11,752 nucleotides of DNA, taken from contig JAHEBY010000043.1 of NCBI GenBank assembly GCA_024642025.1, forward strand, positions 1 to 11,752, read 5' to 3'. The notes under the pieces are model-generated. The model was given only the letters and a program-made list of their open reading frames with translations. It had not been told where the DNA came from and searched no databases. A program made the position numbers and the translations under genes. This stretch comes from Comamonadaceae bacterium (GTDB lineage: Bacteria > Pseudomonadota > Gammaproteobacteria > Burkholderiales > Burkholderiaceae_C). Position 1 is the stretch's first letter; the number at the start of each line of letters is the position of its first letter. Below are positions 1 to 7,369 of the stretch, piece by piece.

Positions 1-1635
1 GATTTTCTGCGCAAGCGCGCCTTCATCAATCGAGTCCTCCGCTTCAATGGCTTCAATCGTCTTGCCTATATTGCCACCCAGCACGATATCGGTGCCGCGG
101 CCCGCCATATTGGTGGCAATGGTGATCATCTTGGGGCGACCAGCCTGGGCCACGATGTCGGCCTCTTTTGCATGTTGCTTTGCATTCAGCACCTGATGCG
201 GCAACTTCGCTTTTTCCAACAGCGTGGCGATAATCTCCGAGTTTTCAATAGAGGTCGTTCCGACCAAGACGGGCTGCCCGCGCTCGTAGCAATCCCGAAT
301 GTCCTGAATGGCCGCGTCGTACTTCTCTTTGGTTGTTTTGTAAACGCGATCAAGTTGGTCTTCCCGGCGACTGGGTCGGTTTGGCGGCATGACCATCGTT
401 TCAAGCCCGTAAATCTCCTGAAATTCGTAAGCCTCCGTGTCGGCAGTACCGGTCATGCCTGCCAACTTGGAGTACAGGCGAAAGTAGTTCTGGAATGTAA
501 TTGACGCCATGGTCTGATTTTCAGGCTGTATCAAAACACCCTCTTTGGCTTCTACTGCCTGATGCAGCCCGTCGCTCCAACGCCGCCCGGACATCAGTCG
601 CCCGGTGAACTCGTCAACAATCACGATCTCACCCTGTTGCACAACGTAATGCTGGTCTTTGTGAAAAAGATGGTTGGCTCTCAACGCAGCATTCAAGTGA
701 TGCATCAGCGTAATGTTGGCCGGGTCGTAAAGCGACGCACCCTCAGGGATCAGCCCGATGCTGGAGAGGATTCGTTCAGCGTTCTCATGGCCTTGCTCAG
801 TCAGAAATATCTGATGGCTTTTCTCGTCTAGCGTGAAGTCGCCCGCCTTTATCACGCCCTCCCCGGTGCGCGGATCGGCCTCGCCGATTTGCGAAGTCAG
901 CTGAGGTACGACCCTGTTGATAGCCAAATATAGGTCAGTATGATCCTCTGCCTGGCCACTGATGATCAGCGGTGTCCGTGCTTCGTCAATAAGGATCGAG
1001 TCAACCTCATCAACAATGGCGTAATTGAGCCCTCGTTGAACCCGGTCGGCCGCCTCATAAACCATGTTGTCCCGAAGATAGTCGAAACCATATTCGTTGT
1101 TGGTCCCATAGGTAATATCGGCACGGTATGCGGCCTGTTTTTCTTCCCTTTGCATCTGCGGCAGGTTAATGCCTACGGACAGGCCCAGGAAGTTGTACAG
1201 CTTGCCCATCCACTGTGCATCACGGTTGGCAAGGTAATCATTGACGGTGACAACATGGACGCCCTTGCCAGTGAGCGCATTCAGATAGACGGGAAGGGTG
1301 GCTGTGAGGGTTTTCCCTTCGCCCGTTCCCATTTCCGATATCTTCCCATTGTGGAGAGCCATTCCTCCGAGCAACTGCACGTCGAAATGGCGCATTTTCA
1401 TGACCCGTTTAGAGCCCTCCCGAACAACTGCAAATGCTTCAATCAGGATTGAATCGAGGGACTCTCCCTCGCCGACCCGTTGCTTGAACAATTGGGTCCT
1501 GGCCTTCAACTCGTCATCCGACAGCTTCTCCAGGTCACCCTCCAAGGAGTTGATACGTGTAACACTGGATTTGTATTGCTTAAGAAGGCGGTCATTGCGA
1601 CTGCCGAAGATTTTTGTCAGGATATTGGTAGCCAT
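1..1635 (-). CDS. secA: Protein translocase ATPase SecA, N-terminal 545 residues (runs off the left edge)
   Basis: SecA is the cytoplasmic ATPase that drives unfolded preproteins through the SecYEG channel. Read from the ATG at 1633-1635, exactly 545 codons stay open to base 1, against roughly 900 in the family, so the C-terminal helical scaffold and metal-binding tail are outside the window. Visible motifs: Q-motif region around Q87, Walker A MGTGEGKT (102-109, K108), an adenine-side NDYLA near 132, Walker B DEVDSILIDEAR (209-220), the preprotein cross-linking domain about 226-370, LAGMTGTAD (391-399), and helicase motif VI NMAGRGTDI (509-517). Residue 103 is Gly where E. coli has Arg. The start MATNILTKIFGSRNDR is typical of the family, though the Shine-Dalgarno sequence is weak. 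The 143-bp gap to the upstream M23 gene shows no convincing terminator or promoter. Identity is very secure. Confidence 0.98.
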   Translation of the reverse strand, partial: MATNILTKIFGSRNDRLLKQYKSSVTRINSLEGDLEKLSDDELKARTQLFKQRVGEGESLDSILIEAFAVVREGSKRVMKMRHFDVQLLGGMALHNGKISEMGTGEGKTLTATLPVYLNALTGKGVHVVTVNDYLANRDAQWMGKLYNFLGLSVGINLPQMQREEKQAAYRADITYGTNNEYGFDYLRDNMVYEAADRVQRGLNYAIVDEVDSILIDEARTPLIISGQAEDHTDLYLAINRVVPQLTSQIGEADPRTGEGVIKAGDFTLDEKSHQIFLTEQGHENAERILSSIGLIPEGASLYDPANITLMHHLNAALRANHLFHKDQHYVVQQGEIVIVDEFTGRLMSGRRWSDGLHQAVEAKEGVLIQPENQTMASITFQNYFRLYSKLAGMTGTADTEAYEFQEIYGLETMVMPPNRPSRREDQLDRVYKTTKEKYDAAIQDIRDCYERGQPVLVGTTSIENSEIIATLLEKAKLPHQVLNAKQHAKEADIVAQAGRPKMITIATNMAGRGTDIVLGGNIGKTIEAIEAEDSIDEGALAQKI

Positions 1636-1778
1636 GAATGCGAGACCGATCCGCCACCCATCGGGGCAACGGAACAGTGAGATCCTTTATTTTCGGTCTA
1701 GAGAAAAAGTGGCCTTCCGGCTGTCGCGAAAGCGCACGAGGCGCCTGACGCATCAATCCTTCGGGCTAGTAGACGATT

Positions 1779-2789
1779 TTACCTTTGAGCAGCAGGCTTG
1801 CCACTCTCACCCGCCAGATCGTCTGGAGGCGCTGGAATGCTGCGGGAGCGCACCAAGCCTTTGGCGACCTGACCTTGCGGCAGCGCGCTGCCCGCAGTCA
1901 GGAATTTCTCCGGGTCTTGAGGTACGCCATCGACCCAAACCTCAAAATGCAGGTGGGGCCCGGTTGATCGACCGGTCGTGCCGACTTCCGCAATTTTTTC
2001 TCCGCGCCTGACCAGATCACCTTTTTTTACAAACACTTTCGATGCATGGGCATAGCGGGTAATTATTTCGTTGCCATGATCGATTTCGATCATGTTTCCA
2101 TACCCTGAGTTGTACTCCTGCGTCACCACAACGCCGCCGGCCGCCGCAAGTATGGATTTTCCTGTTTCAGCCTGAAAATCTAGCCCAGTATGCAACGCAG
2201 AGTGTCCCGTGAAAGGATCAATACGCCACCCAAACTTTGAGCCCAGAACACCCTCAGCAACCGGCTTTCGGGTTGGCACCATCGTGTATTTTATTTTTTG
2301 GTCAAATAGCCGTGACTCCAGGACCGTCATCAAGTCTGTTCGTTGGGCGGTCAATTTTTCTAGATCAGACAATGTCGCGCTCAGTTCATCGATCGAGAGG
2401 CTATGACCCGCAATCGTTGCCCCACCTTGGCCCGGCTTAGCTTTAATTTCCATGGCACTGATACCGGCCAAGCCAGAAACGCGTTCACCAAGCGATTCGA
2501 GTTGCGTTACTTTCGCCTGCATTTCGCCCAAACGCTTAGCCATAAGATCCAGGTTCTCGCGCAGGAAGCGGTCGCGCTGCTCGCCTTCGTCAGGACTCAC
2601 CAGCTTGACCATAGAGCCCAAAATGGGCCAGCCCTCACGAACGCTTTTGAGAATAACCCAGTGGTACACACCAGCCGCAACCAACATAAGTACCAGTGAG
2701 GCCAGTAACCCGGCCACGATCAGACGGGTTCCGCTCAAATGAATCGCACGGCTCTTGGCAAGCCAGGCATCCGTGATAATCAAATGCAT
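1779..2789 (-). CDS. Membrane-anchored M23 family metallopeptidase (LytM-type)
   Basis: A 336-residue protein with one N-terminal membrane segment (about 22-47), a periplasmic helical or coiled-coil stretch (about 70-165) and a C-terminal M23 domain (about 178-298). The zinc and catalytic residues of the family are present: H200 and D204 in HTGLD, H248 in YAHAS, and H279/H281 in GPHLHFEV. This suggests a true zinc endopeptidase acting on peptidoglycan cross-links rather than a degenerate LytM activator, although the substrate is inferred. A basic, proline-rich tail follows residue 300. The start at 2789 is supported by AGGAG (2796-2800 on the opposite strand) with a 6-nt spacer. The gene lies just upstream of secA in the same direction, an arrangement I recall as common in Burkholderiales. 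It is divergent from the DUF721 gene, with only 28 bp between the two start codons. Confidence 0.93.
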   Translation of the reverse strand: MHLIITDAWLAKSRAIHLSGTRLIVAGLLASLVLMLVAAGVYHWVILKSVREGWPILGSMVKLVSPDEGEQRDRFLRENLDLMAKRLGEMQAKVTQLESLGERVSGLAGISAMEIKAKPGQGGATIAGHSLSIDELSATLSDLEKLTAQRTDLMTVLESRLFDQKIKYTMVPTRKPVAEGVLGSKFGWRIDPFTGHSALHTGLDFQAETGKSILAAAGGVVVTQEYNSGYGNMIEIDHGNEIITRYAHASKVFVKKGDLVRRGEKIAEVGTTGRSTGPHLHFEVWVDGVPQDPEKFLTAGSALPQGQVAKGLVRSRSIPAPPDDLAGESGKPAAQR

Positions 2790-2817
2790 TGAAGGCTCCT
2801 GTTCAATCTATCAACTC

Positions 2818-3123
2818 ATGACCCGTCACCACTCACTAACCCTTCAACAGGCCACCCTGGAATCACCGACCCTGGCCAGACTGACCGAGCTGACGGCAGA
2901 CTCCTCGGCACGTCTCGCCGCCATTGTCAAACTTGTTCCGGCGCCGATCCAACCCTTCATTAAAGCAGGACCGATTGACGGTGACAACTGGTGCCTGATC
3001 GTCAAAAACAACGCAGTCGCAGCGAAACTCCGACAGCTACTGCCTGCTCTTGCATCACACTTGAGAAGCAAGGGTTGGAACGTTACCTCAATTCGGCTGA
3101 AAGTTCAAACCACAGGCAGCTGA
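2818..3123 (+). CDS. DUF721 / DciA-family small protein
   Basis: A 101-residue protein matching the DUF721 family, whose better-studied members (DciA) load or regulate the replicative helicase DnaB. The conserved core here runs from about LARLTELTADSSARL (19-33), through PIQPFIKAGPIDGDNWCL (43-60), to LRQLLPALASHLRSKGW (71-87) and SIRLKV (91-96). It is short for DciA proteins and carries little beyond the core domain, so a helicase-loading role is an inference from the family. The ATG at 2818 is preferred because homologues begin shortly before the SPTLARL segment; an earlier ATG at 2755 would place 21 residues inside the divergent M23 gene. No good ribosome binding site is visible. The next feature is the tRNA on the opposite strand. 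Confidence 0.82.
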   Translation: MTRHHSLTLQQATLESPTLARLTELTADSSARLAAIVKLVPAPIQPFIKAGPIDGDNWCLIVKNNAVAAKLRQLLPALASHLRSKGWNVTSIRLKVQTTGS

Positions 3124-3152
3124 TCTGCAATATTGCCGGGACGTTCGGGGAA

Positions 3153-3228
3153 TGGTGCCGATTGTCGGAATCGAACTGACGACCTACCGCTTACAAGGCG
3201 GTTGCTCTACCAACTGAGCTAAATCGGC
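3153..3228 (-). tRNA. tRNA-Thr (anticodon TGT)
   Basis: Read on the minus strand, the 76 nt fold into a full cloverleaf. The acceptor stem GCCGATT pairs with AATCGGC, followed by discriminator A and an encoded CCA (3153-3155). The D arm is GCTC/GAGC with an AGTTGGTA loop. The anticodon stem ACCGC/GCGGT encloses loop CTTGTAA, with anticodon TGT at 3193-3195. The T loop is TTCGATT. The T stem GTCAG/CCGAC has one mismatch, A52 against C62 (plus-strand positions 3177 and 3167). All other standard positions look normal, so I call it functional. It lies 33 bp behind sspB in the same direction and could be read from that operon or from its own promoter. Confidence 0.96.
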
Positions 3229-3237
3229 ACAAGATAC

Positions 3238-3265
3238 ATTTTACAGGAAGCAACTATCACGTCAT
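3238..3265 (-). promoter_or_regulatory. Candidate sigma-70 promoter for tRNA-Thr
   Basis: On the minus strand ATGACG (3260-3265, 4 of 6 against TTGACA) and TAAAAT (3238-3243, 5 of 6 against TATAAT) are separated by 16 nt. A start about 7 nt downstream would fall just before the tRNA 5' end at 3228. The -35 element overlaps the sspB stop codon. This is a hand match only. Confidence 0.35.
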
Positions 3266-3786
3266 TTGACGCGCTTCAACACAGGGCGGGGACCACCCGG
3301 TGTCCGGGGTGGTTCAGGCGGCGCATCCTCACTGGAGCCACTACCGTCGTTACTCTCTACACTCGTCAAATAAACGGGGTGCTGATCTGCCCCAGAGTGT
3401 TTGCTCCCCGCGTCACGTTGGCTGTCCGGCGCAACCGTTGCTTTTATGGCGTCCTTGCCCGCAATAGGGCTGGAGAATGCCATACCTTGCCCGTTCTCAC
3501 GGGCATAAATGGCCAACACATGACTGATGGGCACCTGAATTTCGCGCGCCGTGCCCCCAAACCGGGCTTTGAACTCGATAAATTCGTTACCCAATTTAAG
3601 AGAGCTGGTCGCATCAAAACTGATGTTCAGGACGATTTCTCCGTCTTTCACGTATTCAGTGGGTACCTGAACCCCTGATTCGACGCGAACCGCGACATAG
3701 GGCGTAAATCCGTTGTCAGTGCACCATTCGTACAAGGCCCTTATCAAATAGGGGCGCGTGGAGCTTGAGTCCATGGCGTCTATCAT
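3262..3786 (-). CDS. sspB: ClpXP protease specificity-enhancing factor SspB
   Basis: SspB is a dimeric adaptor that binds ssrA-tagged and other substrates and tethers them to ClpXP. The N-terminal folded domain (about 9-108) contains the family signature STRPYLIRALYEWCTDNG (8-25) followed by TPYVAV (28-33), and VLAIYARENGQGMAF (90-104). A long, polar, flexible linker follows (about 110-165). The last residues, RPVLKRVK (167-174), match the short ClpX-binding tail of the E. coli protein. At 174 residues it is slightly longer than E. coli SspB because of the linker. The start is uncertain: ATG at 3786 leaves 20 bp after sspA, while an in-frame ATG at 3774 gives a protein four residues shorter that begins nearer the conserved block. 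Neither has a strong Shine-Dalgarno sequence. It is co-directional with sspA, consistent with an sspAB operon. Confidence 0.94.
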   Translation of the reverse strand: MIDAMDSSSTRPYLIRALYEWCTDNGFTPYVAVRVESGVQVPTEYVKDGEIVLNISFDATSSLKLGNEFIEFKARFGGTAREIQVPISHVLAIYARENGQGMAFSSPIAGKDAIKATVAPDSQRDAGSKHSGADQHPVYLTSVESNDGSGSSEDAPPEPPRTPGGPRPVLKRVK

Positions 3787-3806
3787 TGATGCAACCCGAT
3801 CGCAAA

Positions 3807-4418
3807 TTACTTTCGCATGACTTTCTCAGACGGCGTCAGAGCTTCAATGTAGGCCGGTCGTGAAAAAATCCTCTCGGCATATTTCAGCAGCGGCGCAGCA
3901 TTCTTGCTCAGATCAATACCGTAGAAATCCAGGCGCCAAAGCAATGGTGCAATCGCGACATCGAGCATGGAGAAGTTGTCACCAAGCATGAATTTGTTTT
4001 TCAGAAAGATTGGCGCCAATTGCGTCAGGCGATCGCGAATATGCGACCTGGCTTTCTCAAGCGCCTTTTCATTGCCCTTGTTGGCCCGGGTCTCCAGCGT
4101 CGACACGTGCACAAAGAGCTCCTTTTCAAAATTGAGCAGAAACAGGCGCACACGCGCCCGATCAACCGGATCCCCAGGCATCAACTGAGGATGGGGAAAG
4201 CGCTCATCAATATATTCGTTGATGATATTTGACTCGTAAAGGATCAGGTCGCGTTCGACGAGAACCGGAACCTGACCGTACGGGTTCATCACACTGATGT
4301 CTTCTGGCTTGTTATATAAATCGACATCACGGATCTCAAAATCCATGCCCTTCTCAAACAGCACGAAACGGCAGCGATGAGAAAACGGGCAGGTTGTTCC
4401 TGAATACAAAACCATCAT
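3807..4418 (-). CDS. sspA: Stringent starvation protein SspA (GST-fold RNA polymerase-associated protein)
   Basis: A 203-residue glutathione-S-transferase-fold protein. The N-terminal thioredoxin-like domain (about 1-80) carries SGTTCPFSHRCRFVL (6-20), the cis-Pro region GQVPVLV (48-54) and an ES pair (62-63). The helical C-terminal domain spans about 86-200. SspA proteins bind RNA polymerase holoenzyme and alter transcription during starvation and acid stress, and they are not active GSTs. The PHP surface motif known from enterobacterial SspA is present as P75-H76-P77. The start at 4418 is supported by AGGAG (4428-4432 on the opposite strand) with a 9-nt spacer. A second ATG follows immediately. 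The gene sits 106 bp behind petC, with a terminator-like hairpin between them, and 20 bp ahead of sspB. Confidence 0.94.
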   Translation of the reverse strand: MMVLYSGTTCPFSHRCRFVLFEKGMDFEIRDVDLYNKPEDISVMNPYGQVPVLVERDLILYESNIINEYIDERFPHPQLMPGDPVDRARVRLFLLNFEKELFVHVSTLETRANKGNEKALEKARSHIRDRLTQLAPIFLKNKFMLGDNFSMLDVAIAPLLWRLDFYGIDLSKNAAPLLKYAERIFSRPAYIEALTPSEKVMRK

Positions 4419-4432
4419 GACAGGGGGCTCCT

Positions 4433-4472
4433 AAAAATCAAAAAGAGTGGGATGCGAATCGCAGGCCCACTC
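4433..4472 (-). terminator. Rho-independent terminator or attenuator between petC and sspA
   Basis: On the minus strand GAGTGGG (4466-4472) pairs perfectly with CCCACTC (4445-4451). The interior can pair further (TGCG/CGCA around an ATT loop). A run of five T (4444-4440) and a second T-run (4437-4433) follow directly. This is the expected end of the petABC transcript. The second T-run abuts the sspA Shine-Dalgarno sequence, so readthrough would feed directly into sspA translation. Confidence 0.8.
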
Positions 4473-4493
4473 CGGGAAGCTCATGCCGCACCT

Positions 4494-4521
4494 TTTACAC
4501 GGCGCGGGAGCAGGTTGTGAA
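4494..4521 (-). promoter_or_regulatory. Weak candidate promoter for sspA
   Basis: On the minus strand TTCACA (4516-4521, 5 of 6 against TTGACA) and TGTAAA (4494-4499, 4 of 6 against TATAAT) are 16 nt apart, just after the petC stop codon. A transcript from here would pass through the hairpin at 4433-4472, so the hairpin would attenuate sspA as well. The match is modest and may be chance. Confidence 0.22.
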
Positions 4522-4524
4522 TTG

Positions 4525-5283
4525 CTATTTCACGTCTTTCCAGAACGCCGCATTCAGACGCCAGGCTACGAAAGTAAAAAGGCCAAGGAACAAAAGTACC
4601 CAAACCCCGACGCGAACGCGACTGTTTTGAGATGGTTCGCCCATCCATTGCAAATAGCCCACCAGATCGCCAACGGCTTGGTCGTATTGCAGAGGAGTCA
4701 TCAGTCCGGGAGAAATCTGCTCCCAGCTCTTGAAGACCTGGACTTCATGGCCATGTTCTTCATGCATCTCGTAAACAGGCTTGCGCGCTCCCTGCAATTC
4801 CCACAAGACATGAGGCATGCCGACATTTGGGAACGCCAGATTGTTCCATCCTGTGGGCTTGGTTTCATCCTGATAGTAGGTTCGCAAATAGGTATATAGG
4901 TAGTCCGCACCCGAACCTTTGCTGAAGTCGGCCCTTGATCGGGCTATGACTGTCAAGTCAGGGGGGTTGGCTCCAAACCACTCCTTGGCCTGCTTCGGAT
5001 CGATTGCTGCCTTCATGGTTTCACCGACCTTTTCGGTCGTGAACAATAGGTTGTCCTTGATTTGCTGCTCCGTCAAGCCAATGTCACGCAGGCGATTGAA
5101 TCGCATATACGCCGCAGAGTGGCAATTCAGGCAGTAGTTGACGAACAGCTTGGCGCCATGCTGCAACGCCACCAAGTCGTTTGTATTGTTTGGTGCCTTG
5201 TCCCATGCCGGCCCTTCAGAGCTCGCTTGAGCCCCAGTCGCCACGACCAGTGAAGCCAGTAACGTAAAGAGTATTTTTTTCAT
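4525..5283 (-). CDS. petC: Cytochrome c1 subunit of the bc1 complex
   Basis: The 252-residue membrane-anchored c-type cytochrome of complex III; it takes electrons from the Rieske protein and passes them to a soluble or membrane cytochrome c. A Sec-type signal peptide (residues 1-20, ending AQA) is followed by the haem attachment motif CLNCH (C51, C54, H55). The likely axial Met is M156 in NVGMPHVLW, and a single C-terminal membrane anchor spans about 224-243. WNNLAFPNVGMPHVLW (146-161) and PLQYDQAVGDLVGYLQWM (197-214) are family-typical. The ATG at 5283 has GGAG-type complementarity upstream and starts 16 nt after the petB stop, so it is the third gene of petABC. Length is normal for beta/gamma-proteobacterial c1. 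No haem ligand is missing. Confidence 0.97.
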   Translation of the reverse strand: MKKILFTLLASLVVATGAQASSEGPAWDKAPNNTNDLVALQHGAKLFVNYCLNCHSAAYMRFNRLRDIGLTEQQIKDNLLFTTEKVGETMKAAIDPKQAKEWFGANPPDLTVIARSRADFSKGSGADYLYTYLRTYYQDETKPTGWNNLAFPNVGMPHVLWELQGARKPVYEMHEEHGHEVQVFKSWEQISPGLMTPLQYDQAVGDLVGYLQWMGEPSQNSRVRVGVWVLLFLGLFTFVAWRLNAAFWKDVK

Positions 5284-5299
5284 TCTTGTAGTCTCCAGC

Positions 5300-6700
5300 T
5301 CAATGCGCTGCGAAGGTTACACGGTCTGGCACAGCCTTGGCCTCACCCAATTTGCTCCACCATGGCATCAGCAGGAAAAATCCGAAATAGAACAAAGTGC
5401 CGACCTGTGATACGCGCTCACCCATCGGCGACGGCGGCTGCACGCCCAGGTACCCCAAAATCAAGAAAACAATCACGAACAGGCCATACAGGTATTTGTG
5501 CCAACTCGGCCGGTAACGGATGGACTTCACCGGACTGTAATCAAGCCATGGCAGGAAAAACAGGATGATGACGGCACCGCCCATCACCACAACGCCCCAG
5601 AACTTCGCATCAATGGACAGCATGAGTACTGCAACCACGGCAGCAGCACCCGCGATGACAGCCTTGAAAAGTGCTGGCATACGGGTCTTGAACACTGCAA
5701 AAAGTGCGGCGCCGGCGACGCAGGCGATCAAGGCATACATCATTTCGCTTGTGATTGCCCGCAGCATCGAGTAATACGGCGTGAAATACCAGACTGGGGC
5801 AATGTGCGCTGGTGTTTTAAGGGGATCAGCCGGAATGAAGTTGTTGTATTCCAGAAAGTAGCCGCCAAACTCCGGCGCGAAAAAGATGATGGCCGTGAAC
5901 ACCATCAGGAACATGCTCACAGCAAAGATATCGTGCACCGTGTAGTACGGGTGGAACGGAATGCCATCCAGTGGATGACCATCTTTTCCTTTGGTGGACT
6001 TGATTTCTACCCCGTCCGGGTTGTTGGAACCCACCTCGTGCAACGCAATGATGTGTGCGGCGACCAGCCCCAGCAATACCAGCGGCACCGCGATCACGTG
6101 AAAGCTGAAAAACCGGTTCAGTGTGGCGTCACCCACCACATAGTCACCGCGAATCAACAGAGCCAGATCAGGGCCAACAAAGGGAATGGCCGCGAACAGA
6201 TTCACAATAACCTGGGCGCCCCAATAGCTCATCTGACCCCAAGGCAGAAGGTAGCCCATGAACGCCTCGGCCATCAGGCACAGGAAAATCGCACAACCAA
6301 AGAGCCAGATCAACTCGCGCGGCTTGCGGTAGCTGCCATAGATCAGACCGCGGAACATATGCAGGTAAACCACGATGAAGAACGCCGATGCGCCCGTGGA
6401 ATGCATATAACGCACCAGCCAGCCCCAAGGCACATCACGCATGATGTACTCGACCGATGCGAACGCCAGCGCCGCATCAGGCTTGTAGTGCATGACCAGA
6501 AAAATACCGGTCACGATCTGGATCACAAGCACCAGCAAGGCCAGCGATCCAAAGATGTACCAGAAGTTGAAATTCTTGGGCGCGTAATACTGACCAAGAT
6601 GTTCGTTGTAAAGCTTGCTGGCGGGAAAACGGTTGTCCACCCAGTTCAGCAACTTCTCGCCCGCCGACGCGTTTGGGGATATTTCTTTCATTTCAGCCAC
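5300..6700 (-). CDS. petB: Cytochrome b subunit of the bc1 complex
   Basis: The 466-residue polytopic core of ubiquinol:cytochrome c oxidoreductase, holding haems bL and bH and both quinone sites. The haem ligands are H100 and H114 in helix B, and H201 and H216 in helix D. The helix D pair is 15 positions apart, as I recall for beta/gamma-proteobacterial forms, rather than 14 as in mitochondria. The Qo-site tetrapeptide is PVWY (302-305) in place of the usual PEWY, also a known variant of this clade. GGYLLPWGQMSYWG-type sequence (149-161) and the NNPDG loop (226-230) are intact. Both the N-terminal and C-terminal domains are fused in one chain, unlike b6f. The start codon is GTG (6698-6700). 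It follows petA by 32 nt. Confidence 0.97.
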   Translation of the reverse strand: MAEMKEISPNASAGEKLLNWVDNRFPASKLYNEHLGQYYAPKNFNFWYIFGSLALLVLVIQIVTGIFLVMHYKPDAALAFASVEYIMRDVPWGWLVRYMHSTGASAFFIVVYLHMFRGLIYGSYRKPRELIWLFGCAIFLCLMAEAFMGYLLPWGQMSYWGAQVIVNLFAAIPFVGPDLALLIRGDYVVGDATLNRFFSFHVIAVPLVLLGLVAAHIIALHEVGSNNPDGVEIKSTKGKDGHPLDGIPFHPYYTVHDIFAVSMFLMVFTAIIFFAPEFGGYFLEYNNFIPADPLKTPAHIAPVWYFTPYYSMLRAITSEMMYALIACVAGAALFAVFKTRMPALFKAVIAGAAAVVAVLMLSIDAKFWGVVVMGGAVIILFFLPWLDYSPVKSIRYRPSWHKYLYGLFVIVFLILGYLGVQPPSPMGERVSQVGTLFYFGFFLLMPWWSKLGEAKAVPDRVTFAAH

Positions 6701-6706
6701 GATGTA

Positions 6707-6711
6707 CTCCG
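6707..6711 (-). promoter_or_regulatory. Ribosome binding site deciding the GTG start of petB
   Basis: CGGAG on the minus strand lies 6 nt before the GTG at 6700, a good spacing. The first in-frame ATG (6691) would be 15 nt away. The spacing favours the GTG. Confidence 0.6.
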
Positions 6712-6732
6712 GTATTGCTTTTGGTCTGGGGG

Positions 6733-7332
6733 TCAGGCTTTTTTATCTTCACCGATGATCAACCGGGTGTCGGACAGATACATGTGCGGCGGAATTTCCA
6801 GGTTGTCTGGTGCAGGCTTGTTCTTGAAGACGCGCCCAGCCATATCGAACGTCGAGCCGTGACACGGACACAGGAAACCACCCTTCCAGTCGCTTGGGAG
6901 CGAAGGCTGCGCTCCTGCCTGGAACTTATCGGAAGGTGAACACCCCAGATGGGAGCAAATACCAACAGCAACAAGGTATTCAGGCTTGATGGAGCGCGCC
7001 TCATTGCGGGCGTATTCGGGTGTCAGCTCATCCGGTTTGCGCTTGGAATTTGGGTCGGCCAGCAAGCCGTCATTGGCAGGCAGAGCAGCCAGCTGCTCTG
7101 GGGTTCTGCGGACAATCCACACGGGCTTGCCGCGCCACTCAACGGTGAGCTTTTCTCCCGGCTTGAGCGCACCAATATCCACCTCAACGGCAGCACCGGC
7201 TGCCTTGGCCCGCTCGGATGGCTGAAAACTGCTGACAAAAGGCACCGCTGCGGCCAAGCCGCCCGCCGCGCCCATGCAGCCCGACGCGATGATCCACGTG
7301 CGTTTACTGGTGTCGGCTGGGGTAGCACTCAT
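6733..7332 (-). CDS. petA: Rieske iron-sulfur subunit of the bc1 complex
   Basis: The 199-residue [2Fe-2S] subunit that accepts an electron from ubiquinol at the Qo site and swings to cytochrome c1. Cluster box 1 is CSHLGC (C126, H128, C131) and box 2 is CPCHGS (C155, C157, H158). C126, H128, C155 and H158 bind the cluster; C131 and C157 form the usual disulfide. An uncleaved N-terminal signal anchor follows SKRTW (9-13), with its hydrophobic segment about 14-36. Rieske proteins of this class are Tat substrates, but here the basic pair is KR rather than RR. The conserved bc1 segment FVSSFQPSERAKAAGA (32-47) is present. The start at 7332 is chosen over an upstream in-frame ATG at 7353 because GAGGA (7338-7342) lies 5 nt before it. 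First gene of petABC, divergent from mscL. Confidence 0.97.
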   Translation of the reverse strand: MSATPADTSKRTWIIASGCMGAAGGLAAAVPFVSSFQPSERAKAAGAAVEVDIGALKPGEKLTVEWRGKPVWIVRRTPEQLAALPANDGLLADPNSKRKPDELTPEYARNEARSIKPEYLVAVGICSHLGCSPSDKFQAGAQPSLPSDWKGGFLCPCHGSTFDMAGRVFKNKPAPDNLEIPPHMYLSDTRLIIGEDKKA

Positions 7333-7369
7333 GGGAATCCTCAATGAAAACAACGCTGATAGGGTTAGC

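Noticed and set aside
302..305. PVWY rather than PEWY at the Qo site of cytochrome b (residue numbers in PetB) as a possible defect
   Set aside because: PVWY is a known variant in beta- and gamma-proteobacterial cytochrome b, and all four haem histidines are present.
1636..1778. A possible terminator or promoter between the M23 gene and secA
   Set aside because: Only a 3-bp GCC/GGC hairpin before a short T-run and poor -10 matches are visible; nothing is strong enough to annotate.
1298..2011. A 237-codon plus-strand open frame across the secA-M23 gap
   Set aside because: It is antisense to the N-terminus of SecA and the C-terminus of the M23 peptidase, both secure genes, and its composition is Arg/Ser-rich shadow sequence.
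5498..6862. A 454-codon open frame on the plus strand
   Set aside because: It lies wholly antisense to petB and the end of petA, has no recognisable domain, is rich in His/Gln/Arg as expected from the complement of a membrane protein gene, and has no sensible ribosome binding site.
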